NCBI GenBank assembly: GCA_023381645.1 | Contig: JAMCRJ010000066.1 | Coordinates: 1-11,686, forward strand | Direction: 5' to 3' | From: Gammaproteobacteria bacterium | Lineage (GTDB): Bacteria; Pseudomonadota; Gammaproteobacteria; Acidithiobacillales; Acidithiobacillaceae | Length of the DNA: 11,686 bases | The notes under the pieces: generated by a model | The model's input: only the letters and a program-made list of their open reading frames with translations | What the model was told of the DNA's origin: nothing | Databases searched by the model: none | Translations under genes and position numbers: made by a program | In this document: positions 1 to 7,153 of the stretch, piece by piece | Position numbering within the stretch: position 1 is the stretch's first letter | Layout of the letters: every line of letters starts with the position of its first letter

Positions 1-2
1 GG

Positions 3-503
3 CGCCTGCGCCAGCATCATGATGTCCCCATCCTCATGCTCACCGCGCGGGGTGATGAAGTAGACCGTATTCTGGGACTGGAGATGGGCGCCGACGACTA
101 CCTCGCCAAGCCCTTTCATCCCCGCGAACTGGTGGCCCGCATCCAGGCGATTCTGCGCCGGGTCCGCGGGGCCGACCGACCACCCGGCATGGCGACCGCC
201 CCCTTTCAGTGTGGCCCTTTTAGCGTGGATATGAGCCGGCAGGAGATCCTGCGTGACGGGAAAGCCCTGTCCCTCACCAGTGCCGAGTTCCAGACCCTCG
301 CAACCCTCATTCAGCATGAAGGCCAGCCCCTGACCCGCGAAAAACTCATGTGGCTGACCCGTGGCCGTCAACTCGAAAACGATGACCGCAGCATCGACAT
401 GCAGATCTCCCGCCTGCGCCGCCTGCTCGACGGCAGCCCCGGCCAACCCCGGCACATCCGCACGGTTTGGGGTCATGGTTACCTGTTCGTCGCGGAACCC
501 TGA
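3..503 (+). CDS. OmpR-family response regulator, C-terminal part (5' end outside window)
   Basis: The reading frame is open from the window edge, so about 80 N-terminal residues including the phospho-acceptor Asp lie upstream; the first in-window ATG at 36 is internal. The visible 166 residues begin in receiver beta-4 (PILMLTARG, with the switch Thr) and continue through GADDYLAKPF, which carries the conserved Lys of beta-5. A linker leads to a winged-helix DNA-binding domain (about residues 63-165 of the visible part). Its segment DRSIDMQISRLRRLL...RTVWGHGYLFV closely resembles the OmpR recognition helix and wing. Known role: phosphorylation by a partner kinase lets such proteins bind promoters as dimers. 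The sensor kinase starts 2 nt after the stop codon, so the two are cotranscribed partners. The family assignment is firm; the regulon cannot be read from here. Confidence 0.95.
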   Translation, partial: RLRQHHDVPILMLTARGDEVDRILGLEMGADDYLAKPFHPRELVARIQAILRRVRGADRPPGMATAPFQCGPFSVDMSRQEILRDGKALSLTSAEFQTLATLIQHEGQPLTREKLMWLTRGRQLENDDRSIDMQISRLRRLLDGSPGQPRHIRTVWGHGYLFVAEP

Positions 504-505
504 GC

Positions 506-1807
506 ATGCGGAGTTTCTGGCCGCGCAGCACTCTGGGTCGGACACTGCTCCTGCTCGCGGTTTTACTGCTGGGGACCCAGGGCGCCGTCTATGTCCTGTT
601 TCATCAGTACGTGCTGAATCCCGCAGCCGAACGCTTCGCGGAATTTCTCTGGCAGACTGACCACGCCCTGATTGCGGCCGGCGCCGATCACAGCGCCATC
701 GGCACCCTGCAGTGGCGATCACCCCAGGTTATGCCCGGCACCCCCGCCAACAACTATTTTTTGCGCCAAAGCGCCCGTTATCTGGCTCGGATTGCCCCCG
801 GCGCAGCACTCCGGGTCGGCCCCGCCGATGCCCATACCACCTGGATGTGGATTCGCGGGGACTACCACCAGCCCTGGCTGGGTCTGCGCGTTTCCCCCAT
901 GGAGTTCGGCGGCCGGGGCTTCATGTTCATACGCCTAGGGATCATCGCCCTTTGCACCCTGCTCGGCGCCTGGATCATCGTTCGCCAGATCAATCGCCCC
1001 TTGGCCCGCCTGGCGGCGGAAGCGCCGCGCATCGGCCGAGGCGACATGCCGGAGTCCCTCGCACCCATTGGCGGCCCCCTGGAGGTACGCCACCTGGAAC
1101 AGGCCATCACCAGCATGGCCAAGGATTTGCACCGCCTGCACGAAGAACGCACTCTGCTGCTCACCGGCATTTCCCACGAACTGCGGACGCCCCTGTCGCG
1201 TCTGCTGCTGACCCTGCATCTTCAGGACCCCGATCTGCTGGCCGGGAAAGCGGCCATGCTGGTGGACGTCAGTGAAATGGACGAGACCATCGACAAGTTT
1301 CTGACCCTGGTACGCAGCGGAGACGAGGAAAAAGTCATCCGGGTAGAGGTGACCGACTGGGTAATGGAAATGGCCGAAACGGGTCGCGAACGCTACGGTC
1401 TGGAGGTACAGGTAGAACATGCTGCCGAGGCGACCGCCTTGCCGCCCCTGCGCTGCCGCCCTTTCGCGCTGGAAAGAGTGTTCCGCAACCTGTTCGACAA
1501 CGCCAGACGGTATGGTGGCGGGCGTCTGGACGTCCAGATCATCCGCCATCCGGACAGCACCGAAATCCGTCTACGCGACCACGGCCCCGGCGTACCTGAA
1601 CGGGATATAGAAGCGATGAACAGCGGCACGCTGCCCCGTCAGTCCGGGCACGGTTCCGGCATCGGCCTGCGCATCTGCCGGCGCATCATGGCTTTGCACG
1701 GCGGTACGCTGCGTTTCGCCAACGCCCGAACCGGCGGGCTCATCGCGAAGCTTGCATTTCCCGACCATGGAACGGTCGCGCCGGGGCTGGCCACAAGCTC
1801 CTTTTAG
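506..1807 (+). CDS. EnvZ-like sensor histidine kinase
   Basis: This 433-residue inner-membrane kinase should sense a periplasmic or membrane signal and phosphorylate the response regulator just upstream. Start: the ATG at 506 lies 2 nt after the regulator stop; an earlier in-frame ATG at 467 lies inside the regulator gene and would add 13 residues ahead of a normal N-terminus. Order of parts: TM1 about residues 10-32, periplasmic region about 33-135, TM2 about 138-160 and a HAMP linker to about 212. The dimerisation domain carries the phospho-acceptor His224 in ISHELRTPL. The ATPase domain has N-box RNLFDNA (Asn328, Asn332), G1 box DHGPGVPE and G2 box GHGSGIGLRI. All catalytic motifs are intact. 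The overall plan and an OmpR-like partner point to the EnvZ class, but osmosensing is not shown by the sequence and the periplasmic region is not one I recognise. Confidence 0.95.
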   Translation: MRSFWPRSTLGRTLLLLAVLLLGTQGAVYVLFHQYVLNPAAERFAEFLWQTDHALIAAGADHSAIGTLQWRSPQVMPGTPANNYFLRQSARYLARIAPGAALRVGPADAHTTWMWIRGDYHQPWLGLRVSPMEFGGRGFMFIRLGIIALCTLLGAWIIVRQINRPLARLAAEAPRIGRGDMPESLAPIGGPLEVRHLEQAITSMAKDLHRLHEERTLLLTGISHELRTPLSRLLLTLHLQDPDLLAGKAAMLVDVSEMDETIDKFLTLVRSGDEEKVIRVEVTDWVMEMAETGRERYGLEVQVEHAAEATALPPLRCRPFALERVFRNLFDNARRYGGGRLDVQIIRHPDSTEIRLRDHGPGVPERDIEAMNSGTLPRQSGHGSGIGLRICRRIMALHGGTLRFANARTGGLIAKLAFPDHGTVAPGLATSSF

Positions 1808-1832
1808 GGGTATTTTTCGGACGGCCTGATGC

Positions 1833-1861
1833 TTGACAAGGCATCAATAAACGGGAATCAT
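1833..1861 (+). promoter_or_regulatory. Predicted sigma70 promoter of the NRAMP gene
   Basis: A perfect TTGACA sits at 1833-1838. After a 17-nt spacer comes AATCAT at 1856-1861, matching four of six bases of the -10 consensus. Transcription would start near 1868, giving a leader of about 25 nt before the ATG at 1894. The -35 lies within a weak inverted repeat, GATGC (1828-1832) and GCATC (1841-1845). Confidence 0.55.
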
Positions 1862-1867
1862 TCTCGT
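1851..1867. promoter_or_regulatory. 17-bp palindrome, candidate Fur-like metalloregulator operator
   Basis: ACGGGAATCATTCTCGT is an inverted repeat around a central C with only one mismatched pair (positions 4 and 14). Its GAATCATTCTC core resembles classical Fur boxes of the GAGAATCATTCTC type. It covers the predicted -10 of the NRAMP promoter, the usual position for metal-dependent repression. The link to Fur rather than MntR or another metalloregulator is inferred from sequence likeness. Confidence 0.5.
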
Positions 1868-1893
1868 CTACCAATGTAAATACGGATCATTCC

Positions 1894-3159
1894 ATGTCTG
1901 CTGCGCCCGCTGCCCGCAATATCCAATCCCTGGCCCATCGCTCGCGCTGGGGTATCTTCCTCGCGGTACTGGGTCCCGGCCTGGTGGTCATGCTCGCCGA
2001 TACCGACGTCGGCAGCATCATCACCGCCGCCCAGAGTGGCGCACAATGGGGCTTCAAGCTGCTGCTCCTGCAATTCGTCCTCATGCCTATTCTCTACATC
2101 GTGCAGGAGCTGACGGTCCGTCTCGGCATTTTTACGGGTAAGGGACACGGCGAACTGATTAGCGAAACCTTCGGGAAAGGCTGGGCCTATCTCTCCGTCG
2201 CCGGTCTCAGTATCGCCACCACCGGCGCCTTGCTGACGGAATTTTCAGGAGTCGCGGGCGTCAGCCATCTCTATGGCTTGCCGCGCTGGGTCGGGGTTGC
2301 CCTGGCCGCAGCCACCCTGCTGACCGTCGTCTGGACCGGTTCGTATCGACGCGTCGAACGCATCGCCTTGATCATGGGTCTCTTTGAGCTGGTCTTTTTT
2401 GGTATCGCCTGGGCCAGTCATCCCAGCATCCATGAAATCCTGGATGGCCTGCTGCACGCCCCCATCACCAACGACCACTACATGATGCTGGTCGCCGCCA
2501 ATATCGGTGCCGTCATCATGCCGTGGATGGTGTTCTACCAGCAGTCGGCAGTGGCTGATAAGGGTCTGCACCCCGAACATTACCGCCATGCCCGTTGGGA
2601 TACCGCGTTCGGCGCGATCATTACCCAGGCGATCATGGCGGCGGTGCTGATCGCCACAGCCGCCACCATTGGCCGCCTCAACCCCAACGCACCCCTCAAT
2701 ACGGTGCATCAGCTCTCGGAGGCCATCATTCCCTATCTCGGCAACACCTGGGGACGGATTGTGTTTTCCCTGGGCATCCTTGGGGCAGGTATGGTGGCGG
2801 CCATCGTCGCCTCCCTCGCCGGGGCCTGGGGTTGGGGGGAAGTCACCGGCTTTCGCCACTCCCTGGAGCATCACCCCAAAGATGCGCCCTGGTTTTACGG
2901 GATCTACACCACCATCATCGCGGCTGGCGCCGCGGCAGTGATCACCATCCCCGACCTCGTCAGCCTCGACATCGGGGTCGAAGTGATGAATGCGCTGCTC
3001 CTGCCCCTGGTGCTGGGCTTTCTGGTGGCCCTGTCCATCAAGGCGCTGCCCGCCGAACACCGCTTGCGCGGCCCCTATCTCTGGCTGGTGCTGTTCGTGG
3101 TGATTCTGGCGGGGGGGTTGGGAGTTTACGGAGGATTGAACAGCATTCCGGGTTGGTAG
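1894..3159 (+). CDS. NRAMP-family divalent metal transporter, divergent type
   Basis: A 421-residue multi-spanning membrane protein with NRAMP hallmarks: GPGLVVMLADTDVG at the start of TM1, then a QSGAQWGF segment matching the MntH QAGASFGY region, GIFTGKG after TM2, a TM3 Glu in LLTEFSG (Glu117), and the TM6 motif NIGAVIMPW. Known family role: proton-coupled uptake of Mn2+, Fe2+ or related ions. By alignment with MntH, the TM1 DPGN motif reads DVGS here (Asp38 kept, Pro and Asn changed). The TM6 MPH motif reads MPW (Met209 kept, His replaced by Trp211). It is therefore not a standard MntH, and its ion choice is uncertain. The start is the first ATG after the promoter; the ribosome site is weak (GGA at 1884-1886). 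The Fur-like palindrome over its -10 supports control by metal. It is transcribed alone, converging with a small gene. Confidence 0.9.
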   Translation: MSAAPAARNIQSLAHRSRWGIFLAVLGPGLVVMLADTDVGSIITAAQSGAQWGFKLLLLQFVLMPILYIVQELTVRLGIFTGKGHGELISETFGKGWAYLSVAGLSIATTGALLTEFSGVAGVSHLYGLPRWVGVALAAATLLTVVWTGSYRRVERIALIMGLFELVFFGIAWASHPSIHEILDGLLHAPITNDHYMMLVAANIGAVIMPWMVFYQQSAVADKGLHPEHYRHARWDTAFGAIITQAIMAAVLIATAATIGRLNPNAPLNTVHQLSEAIIPYLGNTWGRIVFSLGILGAGMVAAIVASLAGAWGWGEVTGFRHSLEHHPKDAPWFYGIYTTIIAAGAAAVITIPDLVSLDIGVEVMNALLLPLVLGFLVALSIKALPAEHRLRGPYLWLVLFVVILAGGLGVYGGLNSIPGW

Positions 3160-3195
3160 ACGCAGCATGCCGCCACCTCCGGCACCGGGCTACGC

Positions 3196-3348
3196 CTACG
3201 CCTCGCCGGTGTTCATACCCTGACGGATCGCCCCGCGCTGTTCGTCCAGAATCTGGTTGCCATGCTTCCACAGGTAATAGATGACGAGGACCCCCATGGG
3301 AATCAGCAGGCTGGAAATAAGAGAGACAAATAACGTTGCCGTTTTCAT
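3196..3348 (-). CDS. Small single-pass membrane protein (50 aa), function unknown
   Basis: Starting at 3348, the minus strand encodes 50 residues: Met-Lys-Thr, then a hydrophobic helix (about residues 4-27, LFVSLISSLL...GVLVIYYLW), then a charged tail (HGNQILDEQRGAIRQ). AGGG lies 6 nt before this ATG. The same frame is open back to an ATG at 3432 (78 residues) with GGAG 9 nt upstream. However, the extra 28 codons include several rare AGA and ATA codons and have lower third-position GC than the rest, so the shorter form is preferred. I do not recognise the family. It converges on the NRAMP gene with a 36-nt gap. One helix with a short polar tail fits a small membrane regulator or a subunit of a larger complex, but nothing identifies a partner. 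Confidence 0.5.
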   Translation of the reverse strand: MKTATLFVSLISSLLIPMGVLVIYYLWKHGNQILDEQRGAIRQGMNTGEA

Positions 3349-3712
3349 GTACCGCCCTCTGCGTGTGCGTGCAGTAGTGATCGCCAGGACGAAGCGCTTT
3401 ATTTCTCTGCCATCCGCATTTTCTGTGCTCATTTAGAAGCTCTCCACCCGGAAAAGATTGTCGGCCGGAACAACCAGGCCCCGCGCTGCTCTGCAGTGTA
3501 AACGCCCACGGGGGCGGCTTCAAATCCACAGCGCCGAACCGACGCACGGGCGACGGTCACCCATGCACCTTGCGCATCCCGTGGTGCACCCCTATCCTTC
3601 TTTACGCGAGCAGATCGCGCATCGTGACACGATGGCTGCGAGGAGGCGTCATCTCTACCTGGCGGGCCGGCAGGATCGGGGTTGTCTGGAATCAGGCGGA
3701 GGTTGGAGAACT
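3349..3712. other. Intergenic stretch without a convincing gene
   Basis: Reading frames here are open only as shadows, and none has a good start with a recognisable product. What it holds: the ribosome site of the small minus-strand gene (about 3355-3360); a perfect 15-bp palindrome at 3620-3634; a weak promoter-like pair TTGCGC (3570-3575) and TATCCT (3593-3598) 17 nt apart on the plus strand; and purine-rich GGAG sites just before the leader ORF at 3713. It is the likely control region of the downstream exporter operon. Confidence 0.5.
3620..3634. promoter_or_regulatory. 15-bp perfect palindrome upstream of the exporter operon
   Basis: CATCGTG-A-CACGATG is a perfect 7-1-7 inverted repeat. 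It contains GTGACA (3624-3629), which matches the -35 consensus at five of six bases, although no strong -10 follows at 17-18 nt. It lies about 145 nt before the permease start and could be the operator of an unlinked regulator. The function is inferred from position and symmetry only. Confidence 0.35.
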
Positions 3713-3769
3713 ATGGGTGCGATCAGCATCACGCACAGGGGCAGCGCACCAAAAGGCATTCAGCCATGA
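3713..3769 (+). CDS. Possible 18-residue leader peptide overlapping the permease start
   Basis: An ATG at 3713 opens a short frame (MGAISITHRGSAPKGIQP). GGAG lies 4 nt upstream and a second GGAGG farther upstream. Its TGA (3767-3769) overlaps the permease ATG at 3766 as ATGA, the arrangement of translationally coupled genes. It could help ribosomes load on the permease, whose own ribosome site is weaker (AAAAGG, 9 nt away). No run of a single codon suggests classical attenuation. It may equally be chance. Confidence 0.3.
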   Translation: MGAISITHRGSAPKGIQP

Positions 3770-4902
3770 ACGGCCTGCTCCGCATCGCCCTGAAACTGCT
3801 GCTCAACGACAAAGGCAAATTCGCCACCCTGGTCATCGGCATCACCTTCTCCGTCTTTCTGATGATGCAGATGACCTCCATGTTCTCCGGCATCCTCTAT
3901 CAATCCGCGGCCAACATCGTGAATGTCGGTGCCAGGATGTGGGTGATGGACCCCGCCGTCCGAACCCCGCAAAACAGTATCCCCATGCCCAACTATGTGC
4001 TGGACGCGGTGCGCAGCATACCCGGCGTCAAGTTTGCGGTGCCCTTTTATGTGGGTGCGGGCCTCGTCAAGCTCAATGACGGCACCTATCAGTCCGCCAC
4101 CATCATCGGTCTGGACGACGCCAGCCTGTTCGGCCGACCGACGATCATCTCCGGCAATATTCTGGATATTTACAGGAACAACGCTTTCATCATGGTCAAG
4201 GACGCCAACTACGCCAAACTGGGCAGCCCCAAAATAGGCACCAGCTTTGAGATCAATGATCATCGCGCGGTTGTCGTGGCCCTGGCCCACACCCCGGTGT
4301 CCGGCCTGTTCGGTTTGCCGACCCTGTATACCACCTATAACCGCGCCACCCAGGACCTGCCCTCCACCCGCTACCTGATTTCCTACATCCTGGTGCAGCC
4401 GAAAAGCACCCGGGATATCGCCGCCATCGAGCAGCAGGTAAAGCAACTGGGCTATCTGGCCTTGACCGATCGGCAATTCATCACCCGCAACGACCGCTTC
4501 TATGAATTTCAGACCGGGATGGGCACCAGCATCCTGATCATGACTCTGATCAGTTTTCTCGTAGGACTATCCATCGCCGGAGAGACCTTTTACATGTTCG
4601 TTCTGGACAATCTGGAGCATTTCGGCGCTCTCAAGGCCATCGGCGCCAAAAGCGGCGAACTGATCCAGATGATCGTCTTTCAGTCGCTGGTCGTGGGGTT
4701 CCTGGGTTTCGGCTTCGGCGTGCTGCTGTCTTCCACCATGATTGCCATCTCCAAAGTGGAGATCGCCAACTACGCCGCCATGGTCACTTACGAAAACCTG
4801 TTTCTGGCCCTGATCATGGTCCTGATCATTTCCGCCTTTTCGAGCTATATCGGCATTCGCAAGGTCATCCGCATCGACCCCTTTGATGTCTTCCGGGGTT
4901 AG
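3766..4902 (+). CDS. ABC exporter permease, DevC/MacB-type FtsX-like
   Basis: This 378-residue inner-membrane subunit has the layout of the DevC family: one N-terminal transmembrane helix (about 20-42), a large periplasmic domain (about 45-248), then three helices near 252-278, 300-325 and 345-365. GALKAIGA at 287-294 is the typical cytoplasmic coupling segment of FtsX-like permeases, and the protein ends RIDPFDVFRG, also common in the family. The start at 3766 is chosen because it begins a normal N-terminus and overlaps a short leader frame by ATGA; an upstream in-frame ATG at 3682 would add 28 polar residues. The ATPase starts 1 nt after the stop and the periplasmic adaptor follows. Together they should form a mechanotransmitting tripartite exporter. 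The substrate is unknown: DevBCA moves glycolipids in cyanobacteria and MacAB moves macrolides and peptides. Confidence 0.9.
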   Translation: MNGLLRIALKLLLNDKGKFATLVIGITFSVFLMMQMTSMFSGILYQSAANIVNVGARMWVMDPAVRTPQNSIPMPNYVLDAVRSIPGVKFAVPFYVGAGLVKLNDGTYQSATIIGLDDASLFGRPTIISGNILDIYRNNAFIMVKDANYAKLGSPKIGTSFEINDHRAVVVALAHTPVSGLFGLPTLYTTYNRATQDLPSTRYLISYILVQPKSTRDIAAIEQQVKQLGYLALTDRQFITRNDRFYEFQTGMGTSILIMTLISFLVGLSIAGETFYMFVLDNLEHFGALKAIGAKSGELIQMIVFQSLVVGFLGFGFGVLLSSTMIAISKVEIANYAAMVTYENLFLALIMVLIISAFSSYIGIRKVIRIDPFDVFRG

Positions 4903-4903
4903 C

Positions 4904-5596
4904 ATGATCCTGACCGCGCGGGATATCACCAAATCCTTTGGCGAGGCACCGAACCAGACCTACGCGCTGCGCGATGTCAGCTTCGCGGTGAATTTCGGCG
5001 AGATGCTGTATATCGTCGGGCCCTCCGGATCCGGCAAGACCACGCTGTTGAGCATCATCTCAGGCATCTTGCGCCCCGATGACGGCGATGTGGTGGTCAA
5101 GGATACGGATATCTGGAAGCTGGGCAGTGACGCACTGGCCGGCTTTCGTCTGCAGACCATCGGTTTCGTCTTTCAGGATTACCATCTCTTTCCCCGCCTG
5201 ACCACCCTGGAAAACGTGGCCATTCCGCTGATTCTCCGGCGCGAGCCCTGGGACAAGAGTCTGGCGGCGGCGCGCAAAACGCTGCAGGTCGTCGGTCTGG
5301 CGGAAAAAGAAAGCCTGCCGCCCTACAAACTCAGCGGGGGCGAGCAACAACGGGTCGCCATCGCCCGCGCCATCGTTGCCCAACCGGACCTGCTGATTTT
5401 CGATGAGCCTACCGCTTCCCTGGATGGGGACACCGGCAGGAAAATCGTCGCCTTCGTCAAGGAGCATATTTTGAATACGCAGCGTGCGATCGTCATCGTG
5501 ACCCACGACAGCAGAATTTATGAATACGCGACGCGGATCATCCGCATGGAAGATGGCCGGATCGTCCCTGGGGCAGGAGCGGACCATGAGAAATAA
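4904..5596 (+). CDS. ABC exporter ATPase, DevA/LolD/MacB-type
   Basis: A 230-residue cytoplasmic ATPase that powers the permease encoded just upstream. All motifs are present: Walker A GPSGSGKT (residues 39-46), Q-loop in VFQDYHLFP, signature LSGGEQQR (from residue 143), Walker B LLIFDEP (Asp167, catalytic Glu168), D-loop SLDG and switch His201 in VTHDS. Length and the [16 protein letters not shown] segment are typical of the LolD/DevA/MacB branch that energises FtsX-like permeases. The ATG at 4904 lies 1 nt after the permease stop; an earlier ATG at 4883 lies inside the permease gene. The 3' end overlaps the adaptor start by 11 nt, so the three genes should be translated as a coupled unit. 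Confidence 0.95.
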   Translation: MILTARDITKSFGEAPNQTYALRDVSFAVNFGEMLYIVGPSGSGKTTLLSIISGILRPDDGDVVVKDTDIWKLGSDALAGFRLQTIGFVFQDYHLFPRLTTLENVAIPLILRREPWDKSLAAARKTLQVVGLAEKESLPPYKLSGGEQQRVAIARAIVAQPDLLIFDEPTASLDGDTGRKIVAFVKEHILNTQRAIVIVTHDSRIYEYATRIIRMEDGRIVPGAGADHEK

Positions 5597-6671
5597 GATA
5601 CTATTCGGGCTCGCCATCGTCGGCATCCTCATCGGCCTGGTCAGCGCCTACATATATAGCCGGCAAACGCCGCCGCAACCCCCTCTGGCCACCAACTACA
5701 ATCCCTACGTCAACGGAATATTCGCCAACGGCATCATCGAGAGTTACGCGGCCGACGGCGAAAACATCAATATCTACCCCCAGGTATCCGGTAGGGTGAC
5801 CGGCATCTTCGTCCAGGAGGGGCAGACGGTGGCGAAGGGGACGCCGCTCTTCGCCATCGATGACTCCGTGCAAAAGGAACTGGTGGCCCAGAACAAGGCC
5901 CAGGCCCAGGCCGCCCTGGCCCTGTTGCAGGAATTGAAAGCGGAACCCCGCAAAGAGACCCTGACCATTGCCGAAAAACAGGTCGAATATGCCCGGGCCA
6001 GCCTGAAATACCAGCAGGCACAACTGGAAATCACCCAAAGGGAAAGGGCCATCGATCCCCAGGCGGTGAGCAAACTTGTCCTGGAAAACGTGCAAAACTC
6101 GGTCCTGATCGCCCGGAACAATCTCAAGGTGGCACAGGCGCAGTATGCGCTGACCAGGGCCGGCGCCTGGCGTTACGATATCCGGAATCAACAAGCCATA
6201 TATGACGCGGCGCAAAAAACCTACGCGTCCAGCAGCGCCTTGTTGCGGGAATATGTCGTGCGGGCGCCGGTCGCCGGTAATGTCCTGCGCATCAGCACCG
6301 CCATCGGCAGCTACGCGTCCCCCCAGGGGGTCTACGGCACCTACACGCAGGGGATGAATCCGGTCGTGGTGATGGGCAGAAAGACCGGCTATCTGCAGGT
6401 CCGCGCTTATCTGGATGAAATACTGGTGCCACGGCTTCCGGCTCCTGCAGACATTACCGCGAAAATGTTCATTCGCGGACTCAGCAATGTCAGCGTACCG
6501 CTGCAGTTTGTGCGGATACAGCCCTACGTGACGCCGAAGATCGAACTGTCCAATCAAAGAACCGAAAAAGTGGACGTACGGGTGCTGCCGATTCTCTTCA
6601 AGTTCAAAATTCCCGCACACATGAACCTGTTTCCCGGCGAACTGGTGGATGTATATATCGGCAAGAAATAG
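5586..6671 (+). CDS. HlyD/DevB-family periplasmic adaptor of the ABC exporter
   Basis: This 361-residue membrane-fusion protein should bridge the ABC permease to a TolC-type outer-membrane channel; no channel gene is in the window. It has an N-terminal membrane anchor (about residues 5-24), a first lipoyl half (about 61-92, GRVTGIFVQEGQTVAKGTPLF), and a long Gln- and Ala-rich coiled-coil hairpin (about 96-218). The second lipoyl half is VVRAPVAGNVL (about 224-234), followed by beta-barrel and membrane-proximal parts. Near the hairpin tip, RERAIDPQAVSKLVL (Arg152, Ser162) resembles the Arg/Leu/Ser tip motif of TolC-binding adaptors such as AcrA and MacA. The start at 5586 has AGGAG 6 nt upstream and overlaps the ATPase end by 11 nt; an in-frame ATG at 5520 lies deep inside the ATPase. 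The order permease-ATPase-adaptor differs from cyanobacterial devBCA but the parts are the same. Confidence 0.92.
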   Translation: MRNKILFGLAIVGILIGLVSAYIYSRQTPPQPPLATNYNPYVNGIFANGIIESYAADGENINIYPQVSGRVTGIFVQEGQTVAKGTPLFAIDDSVQKELVAQNKAQAQAALALLQELKAEPRKETLTIAEKQVEYARASLKYQQAQLEITQRERAIDPQAVSKLVLENVQNSVLIARNNLKVAQAQYALTRAGAWRYDIRNQQAIYDAAQKTYASSSALLREYVVRAPVAGNVLRISTAIGSYASPQGVYGTYTQGMNPVVVMGRKTGYLQVRAYLDEILVPRLPAPADITAKMFIRGLSNVSVPLQFVRIQPYVTPKIELSNQRTEKVDVRVLPILFKFKIPAHMNLFPGELVDVYIGKK

Positions 6672-6677
6672 CGGTGG

Positions 6678-7124
6678 TCACACGCCAAACTTCTGTTGCA
6701 GGATCGTGCTGACCGCGTCGCACATGGGTCCCTTTTCGGAAGCACACAGCTCGCGAATGACATGAAAGGGTATCCCCGCGTCCCACAGGGAAAACCCACA
6801 GGCCATTATGCAGGCGCCCGTCCGGCTACCGACCAGCCCCCACTCGGTGATTCCCGTAAACTCACGCAAGACGGTTATCGCCGCGTGATTCAATCCATAA
6901 CCCGGCTTATCGATCACCACCGCGTGCCCCACGTCGATCACCGCACCACCATCGTTACCGTCGTTCATGCGGGACCGGAACAGGCTGTCGGGCAGATTGC
7001 AGAAACGGGTGGCCACGACAACCGAATAGTCCTGCGTCGCATCCCTGATACGGTCCACCAGGTCCGGCTTGGGGGAAAATCCAAACTGAAGATCAATGAC
7101 CAATAATCCGCTGCTTTGCGGCAT
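6678..7124 (-). CDS. Isochorismatase-like cysteine hydrolase, compact (148 aa)
   Basis: This soluble alpha/beta hydrolase carries the family's catalytic triad: Asp11 in VIDLQFGF, Lys73 in VVIDKPGYG, and the nucleophile Cys105 in GSRTGACIMAC, equivalent to the TDxCV segment of nicotinamidases and isochorismatases. At 148 residues it is shorter than the usual 180-210. The gap between Asp and Lys lacks some of the usual loops, including the metal-site histidines of nicotinamidases. The substrate therefore cannot be named; family members hydrolyse isochorismate, nicotinamide, N-carbamoyl or other amides. The start at 7124 has AGGAG about 6 nt upstream. It converges on the exporter operon with a 6-nt gap and is transcribed divergently from the DoxX-NDH-2 gene, sharing the 96-nt control region between them. 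RFCNLPDSLFRSRMND (residues 40-55) fits the family's substrate-lid region. Confidence 0.8.
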   Translation of the reverse strand: MPQSSGLLVIDLQFGFSPKPDLVDRIRDATQDYSVVVATRFCNLPDSLFRSRMNDGNDGGAVIDVGHAVVIDKPGYGLNHAAITVLREFTGITEWGLVGSRTGACIMACGFSLWDAGIPFHVIRELCASEKGPMCDAVSTILQQKFGV

Positions 7125-7153
7125 AACGCGCTCCTTTCCGTCCGAGTATTACA

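Noticed and set aside
2245..3168. Long minus-strand open frame opposite the NRAMP gene
   Set aside because: It is the antisense shadow of a clear transporter gene; its His- and Gly-rich composition is what opposite-strand reading of GC-rich codons gives.
3349..3432. N-terminal extension of the small minus-strand membrane protein to an ATG at 3432
   Set aside because: Third-position GC is lower and rare AGA and ATA codons cluster in the extension, while the ATG at 3348 has a well-placed AGGG; kept only as an alternative.
5601..6620. Long minus-strand open frame opposite the adaptor gene
   Set aside because: It is antisense to a well-supported HlyD/DevB gene, with no family features of its own.
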